64,000 bases of DNA from Streptomyces sp. NBC_00683 (GCF_036226745.1 NZ_CP109013.1:62001-126000); one strand, 5' to 3'; shown: positions 17,366 to 27,061, counted from the stretch's first letter. Made by a program: numbers and translations. Notes: generated by a model not told the origin, from the letters alone.

Positions 17366-18367
17366 ATGCTCCGCATCCATTTCACCGATGTCGATCTTGC
17401 GCGTACGCGTGTTGCAGCCGCGGCGGATCCCTTCTGGGAGATTGCCTCCAGCCTGCATCGCTTCCAGACCCGCCGTGGCCGCTGGGCCTATGCCGAATGG
17501 CACCGCACCGCCCGGAGCCGCCTCCGCGAGCAGGGACTGGACAAGGCCCTGCGCGGCATTCTGGTGCCGCTCTTTCCGCGGGCGGCGTATTTCCCTGATT
17601 TCCTCACTCCTGTTGCGGGGTGCGGCGGGTGGGATGCCGGCGCGGATGCGATCATGTCGACGCCTGCCCCCCAAGTCCTCCAGGAAGTGCAAGCACTGGG
17701 TCAGGCGAGTGGCGCTCCCGCGTGGACGCCACGCCTCACTGAGACCGAAACCCGTGCAGAGCTGGTGCAGGTGATGCAGGCCTATTACAACGCCGTCATC
17801 GCGCCCCATTTCGATCGCGTCCAGGCAAGCCTGGAAGCCGACCGGTGTCTGCGGGTCCGTGCCCTGCTCACCGGCGGCATCGACGGACTTCTCCGCAGCC
17901 TGCGCCCGGCCATGCGCTGGGAGCCGCCGGTGCTGCACGTGGACGCGTACGGCGGCGACCGGGATCTGCACCTGGCAGGCCGCGGGCTGCTGCTCGTGCC
18001 CTCGTATTTCTGCTGGGGCTTGCCCGTTCCCATCGCCGACCCCGCGTTGCCGCCGGTCGTCGTCTATTCGGTTCTTGACGGGGTGCCAAGCTGTGAACAG
18101 CCCTTGGAGCCGACCGCAGTCTCGGCGCTGGCCGGAGTCGTCGGACGCAGCCGCGCCGCGATCCTCCGTGCCGCCGCAGCAGGGGCGACCACGGGTGAAC
18201 TCGCCCGAGCTGTGGGAATCTCCGCTTCGGCGGCGACACAGCACACCTCCGCGCTGCGCGACGCCGGACTGATCAACAGTCGGCGGGCGGCCAACACGGT
18301 GCTGCACACCCTCACCCCGCTCGGTGCCGCGCTCGTCCAGGCCAATCCCCCCGCCCGAGCGAGGTAA
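17366..18367 (+). CDS. ArsR-like winged-helix transcriptional regulator
   Basis: A 333-aa regulator starting at ATG 17366 behind GGGGGGA. The N-terminal two thirds (FTDVDLARTRVAAAADPFWE...) is the DUF5937-like region typical of Streptomyces ArsR relatives. Residues ~265-330 form the winged helix: RAAILRAAAAGATTGELARAVGISASAATQHTSALRDAGLINSRR, with VLHTLTPLGAALV as the wing. It is probably a repressor or activator of a nearby gene. The divergent secreted PG-binding gene is the obvious candidate, but no clear operator is seen in the 160-bp gap. Confidence 0.88.
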   Translation: MLRIHFTDVDLARTRVAAAADPFWEIASSLHRFQTRRGRWAYAEWHRTARSRLREQGLDKALRGILVPLFPRAAYFPDFLTPVAGCGGWDAGADAIMSTPAPQVLQEVQALGQASGAPAWTPRLTETETRAELVQVMQAYYNAVIAPHFDRVQASLEADRCLRVRALLTGGIDGLLRSLRPAMRWEPPVLHVDAYGGDRDLHLAGRGLLLVPSYFCWGLPVPIADPALPPVVVYSVLDGVPSCEQPLEPTAVSALAGVVGRSRAAILRAAAAGATTGELARAVGISASAATQHTSALRDAGLINSRRAANTVLHTLTPLGAALVQANPPARAR

Positions 18368-18714
18368 CAGACGTACGGCGGAGCGTTCCCAGCCGCGGAT
18401 CCGGTCGGCCACGGCAGGAAGTGCCGCCGCTGGCCACCCAGACGGGCCACCCATGCCCCGGGACATCGGAGCGGAGGGAGCCGTTGCTGACCGAGCGGTG
18501 TCGGTCCTTCCACACCGTGATCACCGGCTCGGACAACGACCCTTACTCGTTCGGCAAGTCCCCCGGGTAGGCCTTGCGTTCGCTCACCCCGCCACCCCAA
18601 CAGACCATCTGCTACGGACCCGCGGGTTCCGCCCGCATGTACACCATCAGGCGATGACAGGAACAATCAAAGACTCACGAACCGCCCTCTGAGGCCTCTG
18701 ATCCGGTCACAGAA
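18368..18714. other. Intergenic stretch, nothing recognised
   Basis: No reading frame here has a plausible start, ribosome binding site and composition. It separates convergent genes. Confidence 0.5.
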
Positions 18715-19224
18715 CTAGCCGGCGTAGGGGTTGCCACCGAGCCAGGTAGTGCCGTCGATCAGTTCGCGCGCCGCATCCAAGTGGCCGCTGTGGCAAGCGA
18801 CTTCGGCGAGCACGTGGATCAGGACGTGCCGCACGTCAGGCAGCCGCCAGGTCGGCCAGATCTCCACGGGCCAGGCGGCGGGCTCCTGTTCGGGCGCGGC
18901 GACGGCGAGCACGGCGTCCGCGCGCGCGATGGCCACCCGGTAGTCGGCGAAGACTTCGTCGGCGTTCATACCCTTGGGTACGTACCAGTGCGCCTCCGCG
19001 CCCGCCGTGAGCTGTCCGGCCACATCCGGCTCACCCGCAATCACCCCAGGGAACCAGAAGCGTTCGACATCCAGGGTGAGGTGGCGCACCAATGCCAGGC
19101 AGTTCCAGCCGCTGGGCAGCACCGGCCGCCGCAAATCCTCGTCCGAGAGCCCTTCGAGGATCCCGAGGACGTGCGCGCGCTGGCGGTCCAGGGAGCCCTT
19201 GAGGGCTCCGAGTTCGGCGTTCAC
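18715..19224 (-). CDS. DinB-family (DUF664) protein
   Basis: A 169-aa four-helix-bundle protein of the DinB/DUF664 type. It contains LVRHLTLDVERFWF and HVLIHVLAEVACHSGHLDAARELIDG; the two histidine motifs, with H in CHSGHLD, form the usual metal site. Family members are thiol- or metal-dependent enzymes or unknown. The GTG start at 19224 overlaps the stop of the upstream gene (GTGA), so translation is coupled. The upstream SRPBCC gene is a frequent partner. Confidence 0.88.
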   Translation of the reverse strand: MNAELGALKGSLDRQRAHVLGILEGLSDEDLRRPVLPSGWNCLALVRHLTLDVERFWFPGVIAGEPDVAGQLTAGAEAHWYVPKGMNADEVFADYRVAIARADAVLAVAAPEQEPAAWPVEIWPTWRLPDVRHVLIHVLAEVACHSGHLDAARELIDGTTWLGGNPYAG

Positions 19225-19718
19225 CAGGCGGCACACAGTTCGGCGAGGCGTTCCAAGGTGCTCGCCATTTGCGTCTGCCACCACGCGCGCCCGCTGTCCA
19301 CTTCCGCGCGTTTGTCCTCCGGCATGCGCGAACCGTCGAAGATCTCGGTCACGACCGTCGCCCCGGTCCCGGCCGGGAGCAGGTCGAAGATCCACCGGTG
19401 GCCCCACGCGGCCCCGGGCGCGGTGGCGTCCGGGTGCCCGCGACCGGGCCTCGGCTCCCAGCCGATGCAGCGGTCCGGCTCGTACTCGACGACGTGGTTG
19501 TTCATCTCGTAGTCGCCGTAACGCTCGTAGTGCATCCGCATCACGAAGACGTCCCCGATGCCCGAAACCACGGCGCCGGAGGCGCCACCGCGCAGCATCC
19601 CCGAGCCGTCGAGGTCCGAATGCCGTCCGGGGTCGGCCAGGATCCGGAAAATGTCCCCCGCAGGGGCCCCGATGCGCCGGGACACCACCACCACGGGCTC
19701 GCCTGTGGTACTCGTCAT
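19221..19718 (-). CDS. SRPBCC-family (polyketide cyclase-like) protein
   Basis: A 165-aa START/Bet v1-like fold protein: VVVSRRIGAPAGDIFRILADPGRHSDLDGSGML (first strand and helices), the central strands ending CIGWEPRP, TVVTEIFDGSRM, and a long C-terminal helix STLERLAELC. Such proteins bind small hydrophobic ligands or act as lipid- or polyketide-handling domains. It forms a two-gene operon with the DinB gene, and a GGAGG-like site (GGAGGCG) precedes ATG 19718. Confidence 0.9.
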   Translation of the reverse strand: MTSTTGEPVVVVSRRIGAPAGDIFRILADPGRHSDLDGSGMLRGGASGAVVSGIGDVFVMRMHYERYGDYEMNNHVVEYEPDRCIGWEPRPGRGHPDATAPGAAWGHRWIFDLLPAGTGATVVTEIFDGSRMPEDKRAEVDSGRAWWQTQMASTLERLAELCAAW

Positions 19719-19817
19719 GCGCGCGCCTCCGTCAACCGCAGAGCATGAACTGACTTCCGGCCTGGACGCTACACCGGGCGTATGACAACGCCTGGCCGAG
19801 CACGTACGAGCCCCGCC

Positions 19818-20110
19818 CTACGCGGACTCGCACCGAACCTGTTCCGTCGCCAGCACCACATGCCGTCGGGTGGGCGGCCGGCTTCTCCAGCAGTACCCGC
19901 GCCATCGTGCGGCCCACCTCCTCCGTCGGCTGCCGCAGGCTGGTCAGCGGCGGGTTGGTGTGCCGCGCGATCGCCGAGTCCTCGAAGCCGATCAGCGCCA
20001 CGTCGTCCGGCCCCCGCCGACCGCCTCCCACAGCGCCAGAAGCGCACCGGACGTGATATCCCCCGGACAAGCCACAAAAGCCACTCTCGCCGACCACGGC
20101 CGCCGCCATC
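19818..20110 (-). pseudogene. LacI-family regulator, C-terminal relic
   Basis: Fragments in three frames together read PGDITSGALLALWEAVGG, GPDDVALIGFEDSAIARHTNPPLTSLRQPTEEVGRTMARVLLE, and HVVLATEQVRCESA before a stop. This is the sugar-binding C-terminal end of a LacI/GalR repressor. The DNA-binding N-terminus and most of the core are absent, so it is not functional. Confidence 0.75.
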
Positions 20111-20375
20111 TCGCCTCCGAGAGGGACTGCCCCGCCACACCGGCAAACCTTCCCGGTCAAAGCACTAGGAAGACTCGGCGCGGCGGGCCTCCATGTCACG
20201 CGCTCCCACTCGACAACAGCCTCTTCCGGATCGAAGTTGACGGAGGAGAGCGATGCGAATGCGCCTCCTCCTCCGCAGGGCACACCGGCCTCAGCTTCTT
20301 GAAGCCGTAGGGTCTGCCTTCGGCCACAGTGTGCAAGGCCGGGGGGAGATACGGACTGGTCAAAGGTGGGTTGCT

Positions 20376-21578
20376 GTGAACGTTGGGGTGCAGCGCGGTG
20401 CGATCGCCGTCGTGCAAGTGCTCGGTCTCGCTGTGTGGTTCTCCATGTCAGCGGTGGTGCCGAGCCTGCGGAACGATTGGGGGCTCACGGCCGGCGGCGC
20501 GGTATGGCTGACGGCCTCCGTGCAGGTCGGCTTCGTCGCCGGGGCGGTGACCTCGTCTGCCCTGAACCTGGCTGACCGCCTCCCGCCCCAGGGCCTGCTC
20601 GCGGCCAGTGCCGCGGCCGCCGCCGGATGCACTCTGATGCTGGCCCTGTTCGCCGACCGGCTGGCCGTCGCCGTTCCGCTGCGATTGATGACCGGGGTCT
20701 TCCTGGCCGGGGTATACCCCACCGGCATGAAGCTCATGGCCTCATGGGCCGGCAGCGCCGGGCGGGGCAGGACCATGGGCGTTCTCATCGCAGCCTTGAC
20801 GCTTGGCTCCACGCTTCCCCATCTCATCGCCGGGCTGGGATCGCTGCCCTGGCGCGGTGTCCTGCTCACCGCGGCAGCAGCCGGACTTGGGGGCTCCGCC
20901 ATCGCACTGCTCTTCCTCCGGCCCGGCCCCTACGCAGCGCCGGGCGCCCCCGCCCGCAACCCCCGCTACGCACTGAGCATGTTCACCGAACGCGGGCCGC
21001 GGCTGGCCAACCTCGGCTACTTCGGGCACATGTGGGAGCTCTACGCCCTGTGGACCTGGATCCCGTTCTTCCTGTTGGCGACCGGCGCCAGGAGAGATCT
21101 CCCGGGCTCGGCAGAGATCACGGTCTTCCTCACCATGGGAATCGGCGGGGCAGTCGGCTGTCTAATCGGCGGCTGGGGCGCAGACCGGTTCGGCCGCGCT
21201 CCCGCCGCCCTGACGGCGCTCCTTGTCAGCGGCATGTGCTGCCTGGTCTCCCCGTACTTCTTCCACGCACCGCCGCTCCTCCTGTTCGGATTCTGCACGC
21301 TGTGGGGCGCTGCCGTGATCGCGGATTCAGGGGTGTTCTCGACAGCCCTGAGCGAGGTCGCCGACCAGCGATACATCGGGACAGCCCTGACCGGCCAGAC
21401 CGCGATCGGGTTCGCCCTCACCGTCATCAGCATCCAGCTCACCCCACTCCTGGCCGAAGCCGTCGGCTGGCGTTACGCCTTCCTCCTCCTGGCTCCCGGC
21501 CCTCTTGCCGGCGCCCTCGCCATGCGCGCCTTCGGAAAAGGTGTTACCTCCGCTCCCTCCGTGCAAGGCACCTCCTGA
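20376..21578 (+). CDS. MFS transporter
   Basis: A ~400-aa 12-helix major facilitator. GTG 20376 follows AGGTGGG, and the upstream in-frame region is not membrane-like. Helices start AIAVVQVLGLAVWFSMSAVVPSL. The inter-helix loop GGWGADRFGRAP is a recognisable signature-like motif in the second half; the first half has LADRLPP. The pattern fits the YnfM/CynX-like nitrate/cyanate or small-molecule exporter class, but the substrate is unknown. The LacI relic upstream is too broken to regulate it. Confidence 0.88.
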   Translation: MNVGVQRGAIAVVQVLGLAVWFSMSAVVPSLRNDWGLTAGGAVWLTASVQVGFVAGAVTSSALNLADRLPPQGLLAASAAAAAGCTLMLALFADRLAVAVPLRLMTGVFLAGVYPTGMKLMASWAGSAGRGRTMGVLIAALTLGSTLPHLIAGLGSLPWRGVLLTAAAAGLGGSAIALLFLRPGPYAAPGAPARNPRYALSMFTERGPRLANLGYFGHMWELYALWTWIPFFLLATGARRDLPGSAEITVFLTMGIGGAVGCLIGGWGADRFGRAPAALTALLVSGMCCLVSPYFFHAPPLLLFGFCTLWGAAVIADSGVFSTALSEVADQRYIGTALTGQTAIGFALTVISIQLTPLLAEAVGWRYAFLLLAPGPLAGALAMRAFGKGVTSAPSVQGTS

Positions 21579-21679
21579 CGGTGGACGGCCACGTGCCGCA
21601 CGGGCTCGGTCGACGACCGCGTGCCGGCCTCACAAGAGAATCCGGGCGAAGCTCGTGAGGAGATACGCGCCACCGTGCG

Positions 21680-21931
21680 TCAGTCGGGGTCGCAGCCCTC
21701 GGACCACGGTTCGCCGATCGGGGGCGGGCCGCTGATGTGGGCCTGGCCGTCGGCGGTGAACGTCTCGAAGCGGCTGCCGCGACCGGTCGACTCCACCCGG
21801 GTGGCTGCACACACCGCTTTTCGCGTCGGCGTTCTCCGTTCTTCGTCCCCATCTCTTGGATCCGTGCGGCGGCGCGTGGACGGCGTCCGGGTCGGATTGG
21901 GCCAGGCGTACAGCGTGCGCGTCGCAGTCAT
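21680..21931 (-). CDS. Small hypothetical protein
   Basis: A possible 83-aa protein with a well-composed C-terminus (ATRVESTGRGSRFETFTADGQAHISGPPPIGEPW ending CDPD). The N-terminal half is arginine- and proline-rich and less convincing, and there is no clear ribosome binding site at ATG 21931. The rest of the 21579-22159 gap shows no gene. Confidence 0.35.
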   Translation of the reverse strand: MTATRTLYAWPNPTRTPSTRRRTDPRDGDEERRTPTRKAVCAATRVESTGRGSRFETFTADGQAHISGPPPIGEPWSEGCDPD

Positions 21932-22159
21932 CGACTGAGCCGGTGCGGCCCCCAGCGGTGAACGACGTGGCAATCACCTCGAACGAATCGTTCAGCGGCA
22001 ACATCATTACGCCCCTGGCCGGCCACTTGCCTCCGTACGGCAAGGCGGAGGAGACACCGGACGTGCAACCGTTCGAGATCGGCAAGAGTCTAGGGATCGA
22101 AGGGCCGTTCTCCCAGAAGAAACTGTCCGTTTGCCCGCATCCCAACAGAGGTTCTCCCC

Positions 22160-23341
22160 ATGCCGATACCCCCACACAACCGTCGTGTCTCCCGTGCCGC
22201 TGTCGCTGCCATCGGCGCTGCCGGCCTGATTGCGCTGACCTCGGCCCCCGCCGCCTTCGGCGATGAAACCGCACCCGAAATGGTCATTGGAGGCATCGAG
22301 CCGATCGACGGGGTGGAACCGGGGAGCACCTTCGACCTGCCGGTCACCGTGGCGAACAAGGGCACCGGGGCATCGGAGAAGGTGTGGGTCTCCTACTCCG
22401 TCACCCGGGGACTCGACTTCGCGGAGGTTCCCTCCAACTGCCGAGCACAGCAGGTCCCGTCCTACGACGAGATGCCCGAGAGGTGGATCGCGGTGTGCGC
22501 GTTCGACCAGGGGCTGGAGCCTGGCGTCGTCTACACGCCCGAGAAGCCTCTCCGTGTAAAAGCACTGGACCGCGCGCTCAACGACGAGCTGCGCGTGAGT
22601 GTCGGGGACGCTGATCCCGGGGCGGACGAGAACGGCACTCCGCCGGTGGCGGGAACCGCACCGGCGGTGAAACTGGTCGAGGGACAGGCCGGGGGCGAGG
22701 GGTCCGCCCCGTTCGTCGATGTGCCCGTCACCTCCGTCAACACGGCCGACTACCAAGTCAAGGGTGCCGCGTTGAAGGGGAGCGTCGGTGACACGGTGAC
22801 GATGAAGGTGGCCTTCTCCAACGCCGGGCCCGCCTGGGTTCTGACCAGGGAGGGTGACCGGCTCGTCACGGTCGTGGTCACGCCTCCCGAGGGAACGTCA
22901 GTCGTCAAGCCCCACGGGTTCTGCGAGGCCAAGGGTGAGGCGTACGTCTGCGGCACAAGCCAGCGGTCGGTCAACGAGGGCGGCGGAGAGACCTACACCT
23001 TCAAACTGAAGATCGACAAGCGGGTGGCGGACGCCAAGGGCTCGGTGGCGCTGAGCACCGAAGCGCGGCCGTTCGATACCGACAAGGCCAACGACAAGGC
23101 GGACATCACGCTGGACGTCCCGGGTGGGGGGTCGAGCGGCTCGACGGGCAGCTCGACCGATGGCTCGGGCGGCTCGGCCGGCGGTTCGTCGTCGACCGGC
23201 GACGACGATGCGACGACGAACGGCGGCAGCCTGGCAGAGACCGGCTCCTCAACGTGGCCGATCACGGGCGCGGCTGCCGCGGCGGTGGCCACGGGTGCGG
23301 GCACGCTCCTCATCGTGCGCCGCCACCGGGCCAGAGCCTGA
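22160..23341 (+). CDS. LAETG-anchored cell-surface protein
   Basis: A 393-aa exported protein. The signal peptide (residues 1-34) ends SAPAAFG-D. Two ~130-aa domains follow (VANKGTGASEKVWVSYSVT..., then VAFSNAGPAWVLTREGD... with the pair C...C near YVCGTSQRS), each resembling Ig-like or DUF11-type beta domains of surface proteins. A Ser/Gly/Asp-rich stalk leads to the sorting signal LAETG at 358-362, a hydrophobic helix and a basic RRHRARA tail. LAxTG is the class E sortase signal of Streptomyces. No sortase gene is nearby. It probably forms part of the cell wall surface. Confidence 0.9.
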   Translation: MPIPPHNRRVSRAAVAAIGAAGLIALTSAPAAFGDETAPEMVIGGIEPIDGVEPGSTFDLPVTVANKGTGASEKVWVSYSVTRGLDFAEVPSNCRAQQVPSYDEMPERWIAVCAFDQGLEPGVVYTPEKPLRVKALDRALNDELRVSVGDADPGADENGTPPVAGTAPAVKLVEGQAGGEGSAPFVDVPVTSVNTADYQVKGAALKGSVGDTVTMKVAFSNAGPAWVLTREGDRLVTVVVTPPEGTSVVKPHGFCEAKGEAYVCGTSQRSVNEGGGETYTFKLKIDKRVADAKGSVALSTEARPFDTDKANDKADITLDVPGGGSSGSTGSSTDGSGGSAGGSSSTGDDDATTNGGSLAETGSSTWPITGAAAAAVATGAGTLLIVRRHRARA

Positions 23342-23441
23342 GCTGACGACCGTCCGACGCGGCCGTCCAGGGGTGTCGGCGAATTCGACTGGTCCCGTGC
23401 GTGCGTTTGGTCAACGTGTATGTGTCGGTGGTGTCTGCTGA

Positions 23442-24305
23442 TCACTCTGCGCCGTTGTGACCGGGCGCGTAGGGCGGGATTGTCCAGCGCATCGTTGCCT
23501 GGCCTGTAGGGCCAGGCTGGAGGGTCACGGGATAGACCTGTCCGAAGCGTCGCTCGCCGCGGTGTCTCATCGAGTGGTCGCCGCTGTCCCAGTTGATCCC
23601 CAGAACTGGGCAGCCAGCGACCTCGATGGGGCCGATCTGAAGCGGGTGGGTCCAACTAGCGCGGTTGAAGCGGTGGAAGTCGGTGTGCTCATCGACCGCA
23701 GTCATGACGCCCCGGCCCTGTTCGTCGCCTTTCCAGTCGCTGAGGGCGTCGCCGAGCCTCTTGGCGGCATCGAGCGGGAGGTCAAGCCACCCTCGCACTT
23801 GACTGCCGTGTCGCATCATCAGTTCTCCGCCGAACTGAAGATGGGCGGCTTCCGCGTAGCCTCCCCAGTAGGCGACATCGGCAAGGCCGTCGGTTGATGG
23901 GTGGCCGTCGCCGGTCCAGGAGTCCAGGGCAAGCGCGTCACCCAGCACCATGCCGCAACGGTCGACCGGTAGGTCGCCGAGGATGATCGGCTCGTCCCCT
24001 GCGGGGCCGGCCCATGGCAGACCGAGATCGATCTCAAGGACTGCGATGGTTGGTCTTCCGTCGAAGGGCGACACTGCCGTGCTGGCCCGCACCATCAACG
24101 GCCTGTCATCGGCGGCGCGAACTGCGGCCATCTCACACATCCAGTCGTGGACGTGTCCGCCGCCAATCGTCGATACCGCGGAACTTGCGCGCTCGGACAG
24201 CGGTCGGCCCAGCTGCGGCCAGTAGTCGATCCACGATGCCATCCCCAACACGAGGACTCCCGACGGCGCCGTCACGACTCCCAGGTCAACGTCAGTCTCA
24301 GCCAT
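23442..24305 (-). CDS. Hypothetical cytosolic protein
   Basis: A 287-aa soluble protein from ATG 24305, with a weak site upstream (GAAGG). It has Gly/Asp-rich turns, no signal peptide and no membrane segment. Blocks such as GEPIILGDLPVDRCGMVLGD... and RGWLDLPLDAAKRLGDALSDW suggest an alpha/beta fold. I cannot assign a family. It is not obviously broken and has a normal composition for the genome. Confidence 0.75.
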   Translation of the reverse strand: MAETDVDLGVVTAPSGVLVLGMASWIDYWPQLGRPLSERASSAVSTIGGGHVHDWMCEMAAVRAADDRPLMVRASTAVSPFDGRPTIAVLEIDLGLPWAGPAGDEPIILGDLPVDRCGMVLGDALALDSWTGDGHPSTDGLADVAYWGGYAEAAHLQFGGELMMRHGSQVRGWLDLPLDAAKRLGDALSDWKGDEQGRGVMTAVDEHTDFHRFNRASWTHPLQIGPIEVAGCPVLGINWDSGDHSMRHRGERRFGQVYPVTLQPGPTGQATMRWTIPPYAPGHNGAE

Positions 24306-24936
24306 CCGGCGATTGAACCTTCCTTCTGTTCTCAGAATCAAGGTCCGGCCGGGTCAGCGCCTGTGGTCACCATGGGCATACCGGCTCCAGGTGCTTCCAG
24401 GCTCGGAGACCACACACGGTGATGCCGACGATGTTCTCTCACTCAGGGACCGAAAAGCCCAGCTCGCGCAGTCGGGGCAAGCACGCTGCGAGGCACTGCT
24501 CCACCGACGCGGCATCGGTTCGCACAAGGACGTCCTGACGCAACGGGGCCCCAGTGGCGACGAGGAGACAAGGCCCACCACTCAAGCGTCGCGGGGCCCT
24601 CGTAGCTGTCCATATCCGAAGTAGTACGAGCGAGCGGACGGTCGTGTGCCAGCGATGCAGAGCCTGAGGCCACATGGTCGCGTTGCGAGCTCTTAGCGTG
24701 TTCTTGGTCTACGGCGGTCTGTGACTGAGTCGTTAACTGCTTTTGGTCGAAGGGGCGTTGATGCGAGTGAAGGTCGAGCACCTCCTCGCCTTGGCCGGTT
24801 TGGCCATTGCCCTGATCTGCCACCGGCGCCTCAGCCGATCAGGACATCCTCTTAGTGTTGCGCACTGATCGCTGCACCACTTCGAAAGCGATACGATACG
24901 TCTCGTCTAGTCTTGGTCCCGTCTTGGAGGAGCACC
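24306..24936. other. Intergenic stretch with gene fragments
   Basis: On the minus strand a fragment near 24439-24560 ends APLRQDVLVRTDAASVEQCLAACLPRLRELGFSVPE before a stop; it may be the 3' end of a broken gene. On the plus strand ATG 24760 opens a 35-codon frame (RVKVEHLLALAGLAIALICHRR) that could be a transposase tail. Neither is firm. At 24893-24906 ACGATACGTCTCGT is an imperfect palindrome upstream of the hydrolase start, of the kind bound by TetR-type regulators; no regulator is adjacent. Confidence 0.35.
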
Positions 24937-25809
24937 ATGGAACGCTTCATCGACGCAGCACCCGGTGTACGTCTGTGGACGGAGGACCGGGGTGCCACCG
25001 ACGCGTCTCCGATGCTGCTGATCATGGGAGCGCAAGCACCCGGCCTGGGCTGGCCGGACGAACTGGTGGACATGCTCACCTCCCGCCATCGCGTGATCCG
25101 CTACGACCACCGCGACACCGGTCGCTCCACTTGGTCGTTCGACCAACGGCCCTACCCCCTCAGCCAACTTGCGGACGATGCCCTCACGGTGCTGGACGGC
25201 CTCAACGTCGAACGCGCCCACGTAGTGGGCATGTCACTGGGCGGCATGCTCGCCCAACTCCTCATCGCCGACCATCCCGACCGGTTGCTCAGCGCGACGC
25301 TGATCGGCACGAGCGCACTCAGCACCGTCCCGTACATCCAGCCGGACGGAACCCGGATCCCGCCTGAGGAACTCCCTGGCATCGCACCCCGCCTGCTTGA
25401 GATGTGGTCCCGTCCCGTTGTGGACCTCGGCCTGGAAGCGGAGTTGGAACGGCGGGTCGAGCACTGGCGGATCCTGGGCGGCGATGAGCTTCCCTTCGAC
25501 GCCGAATACGCCCGCGCCCTGGAGCGAAAGGTCATCGAGCACACCGGGCACTACGCCACCAGCACTGCGCATGCCCGCGCCGACGCGTCCAACCTGGACC
25601 GCACCGAGCAACTGGCCCTGGCCACAGTGCCCACCCTCGTGATCTCTGCTCCCGCCGAACCGGTCTCCCCGCCACCCCATCCCCACCACCTCGCCCAGGC
25701 GATTCAAGGCGCACGCATCATCGAGATCCCCGGCATGGGGCACGCAGTCCCACCCGAGGTGCACACGCCGCTCGTCGCCGCGATCCTGGACCACACCACC
25801 AGACACTGA
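24937..25809 (+). CDS. Alpha/beta hydrolase
   Basis: A 290-aa alpha/beta-fold hydrolase starting ATG 24937 behind GGAGGAG. The oxyanion segment LIMGAQAPGLGWPD, the nucleophile elbow GMSLGGMLAQ (Ser in G-x-S-x-G), and the C-terminal GMGHAVPPEVH, with the catalytic His, are visible. It resembles the haloalkane dehalogenase/esterase group, such as DhaA-like or lipolytic hydrolases, but the substrate is unknown. It has its own promoter region and stands alone. Confidence 0.92.
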   Translation: MERFIDAAPGVRLWTEDRGATDASPMLLIMGAQAPGLGWPDELVDMLTSRHRVIRYDHRDTGRSTWSFDQRPYPLSQLADDALTVLDGLNVERAHVVGMSLGGMLAQLLIADHPDRLLSATLIGTSALSTVPYIQPDGTRIPPEELPGIAPRLLEMWSRPVVDLGLEAELERRVEHWRILGGDELPFDAEYARALERKVIEHTGHYATSTAHARADASNLDRTEQLALATVPTLVISAPAEPVSPPPHPHHLAQAIQGARIIEIPGMGHAVPPEVHTPLVAAILDHTTRH

Positions 25810-26005
25810 TGCGCAACCGGGCCAGAAAGTGGCCGGGACCACGGCTCCCCGATCCAACTGAGGCGACTTCTCAGCTTGTTCTTTGTCTTCGGGCTCGGGT
25901 CGATGTCGAGAGAGCTCGGATGCCTGGGTGGTCGATAAGGGCTTGCTGCGTTGTTCGGCGTTCGGAAGACTTCCGCTCTGCTTACGACTGCGGGTGACGT
26001 GACGC

Positions 26006-26540
26006 TTGAACACCCTTCGGGGACGGAACACGCGAAGGCCTTCTCAGGCTGCCCGCGATGCCATCACGGACGACCTGCATCTCCTGTTCCCTCTTCTCCC
26101 CGACCGCGATCCCAGGGTCCGCTCCGCAACCGCCTTCGTCCTCGCGGCGGCGACCAGCGAGATTCCGCCGTCTCCTCAGTCCTGCACCGCAGGCTGGCGG
26201 TGGACGACGATCCGGTGGTCCGTGTGAGCTTGATCCTGGCCATCGCCCAGCTCGCCCGCGAACACCAGGACGACAACGCTCCGGCGTGGGCCCGGGAGCT
26301 GTGGTCGAATCCCGGCCGATCGCCTGAGATCCGCGTCGGCGCCGGCCTCGCCTGGCTGTGCCTGGTCGACGACCCCGTACCCGACGAGCTCCGAGCCCTC
26401 TTGACCGACCCGCGTCCCGACCGGTGCAGCGACCTGTTCCAGCGGGTGCTGTGGCTCGAACCGGTCGACGCCGACAGCGGGCTGCGCCGCTGCATCCAGG
26501 ACATGCTCACGCCGGATGTTCCCTGCCAACGTCATGGTCC
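26006..26540 (+). pseudogene. HEAT-repeat protein relic
   Basis: One frame reads LLFPLLPDRDPRVRSATAFVLAAATS. After a break near 26165 another continues SAVSSVLHRRLAVDDDPVVRVSLILAIAQLARE, then WSNPGRSPEIRVGAGLAWLCLVDDPVPDELRALLTD. These are HEAT repeats, but the start and end are missing and the joint needs a single-base shift. It may be a copy or parallel of the 8.7-kb HEAT gene. The sequence between 25810 and 26005 shows nothing convincing. Confidence 0.65.
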
Positions 26541-26563
26541 TCCGCCCTGTCCTGGCGGGATGG

Positions 26564-27061
26564 TCAGGAGTTCTGTTGGAGTCGCTCCGCAGCCTGAGCA
26601 GGGGTGTCGTAGTAGCCGGGCCGTGCCAGCAGGACCGAGCTGAAGTAGTAGCCCTGTTCTTCCTCCGGCTCGTCGTCGGCTGCGAACGGACGCCAGAAGC
26701 TCAACAGCAAGTGCGGGGCGATGAATGAAGCATCGTCGTCAGGATCTTCCTCGATCGAGGTGAACTCGCCGACGCGCCGGACAACCTCGCGGGCCGGAAG
26801 CGCGAACACGTCCACACCCTGGAACAAGACTCGGTCCGTCTGGGACGACGGCCTTCCCAGCTCGGTGGCTTCAAGCATGTCGCGCACGCAGTGGACGCTG
26901 ATCATCAGCCCACTGGGACGGAAGATGTGCTGCCCCGGCCGATCAGAGTCCGAGGCCGCAGAGAGATCGCGGAGCGATTCCAGCGCCGCATTGGCCGCGT
27001 GTCGAGGCATTCCGATCCGCAACGGGCCAACGCCGGTCGGTGGGGCAAGGTCGAAGTCCAT
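26564..27061 (-). CDS. Hypothetical protein
   Basis: A 165-aa soluble protein from ATG 27061. It begins MDFDLAPPTGVGPLRIGMPRHAANAALESLRDL, a conserved Streptomyces opening I recognise but cannot name. It is probably an alpha/beta protein of unknown role. It ends with AAERLQQNS. No partner is adjacent; the two neighbours are a HEAT relic and a frameshifted small gene. Confidence 0.75.
   Translation of the reverse strand: MDFDLAPPTGVGPLRIGMPRHAANAALESLRDLSAASDSDRPGQHIFRPSGLMISVHCVRDMLEATELGRPSSQTDRVLFQGVDVFALPAREVVRRVGEFTSIEEDPDDDASFIAPHLLLSFWRPFAADDEPEEEQGYYFSSVLLARPGYYDTPAQAAERLQQNS

Noticed and set aside
24760..24870. 35-codon frame with VEHLLALAGLAIAL as a transposase tail
   Set aside because: Too short and without a diagnostic motif to call as a gene or a relic.
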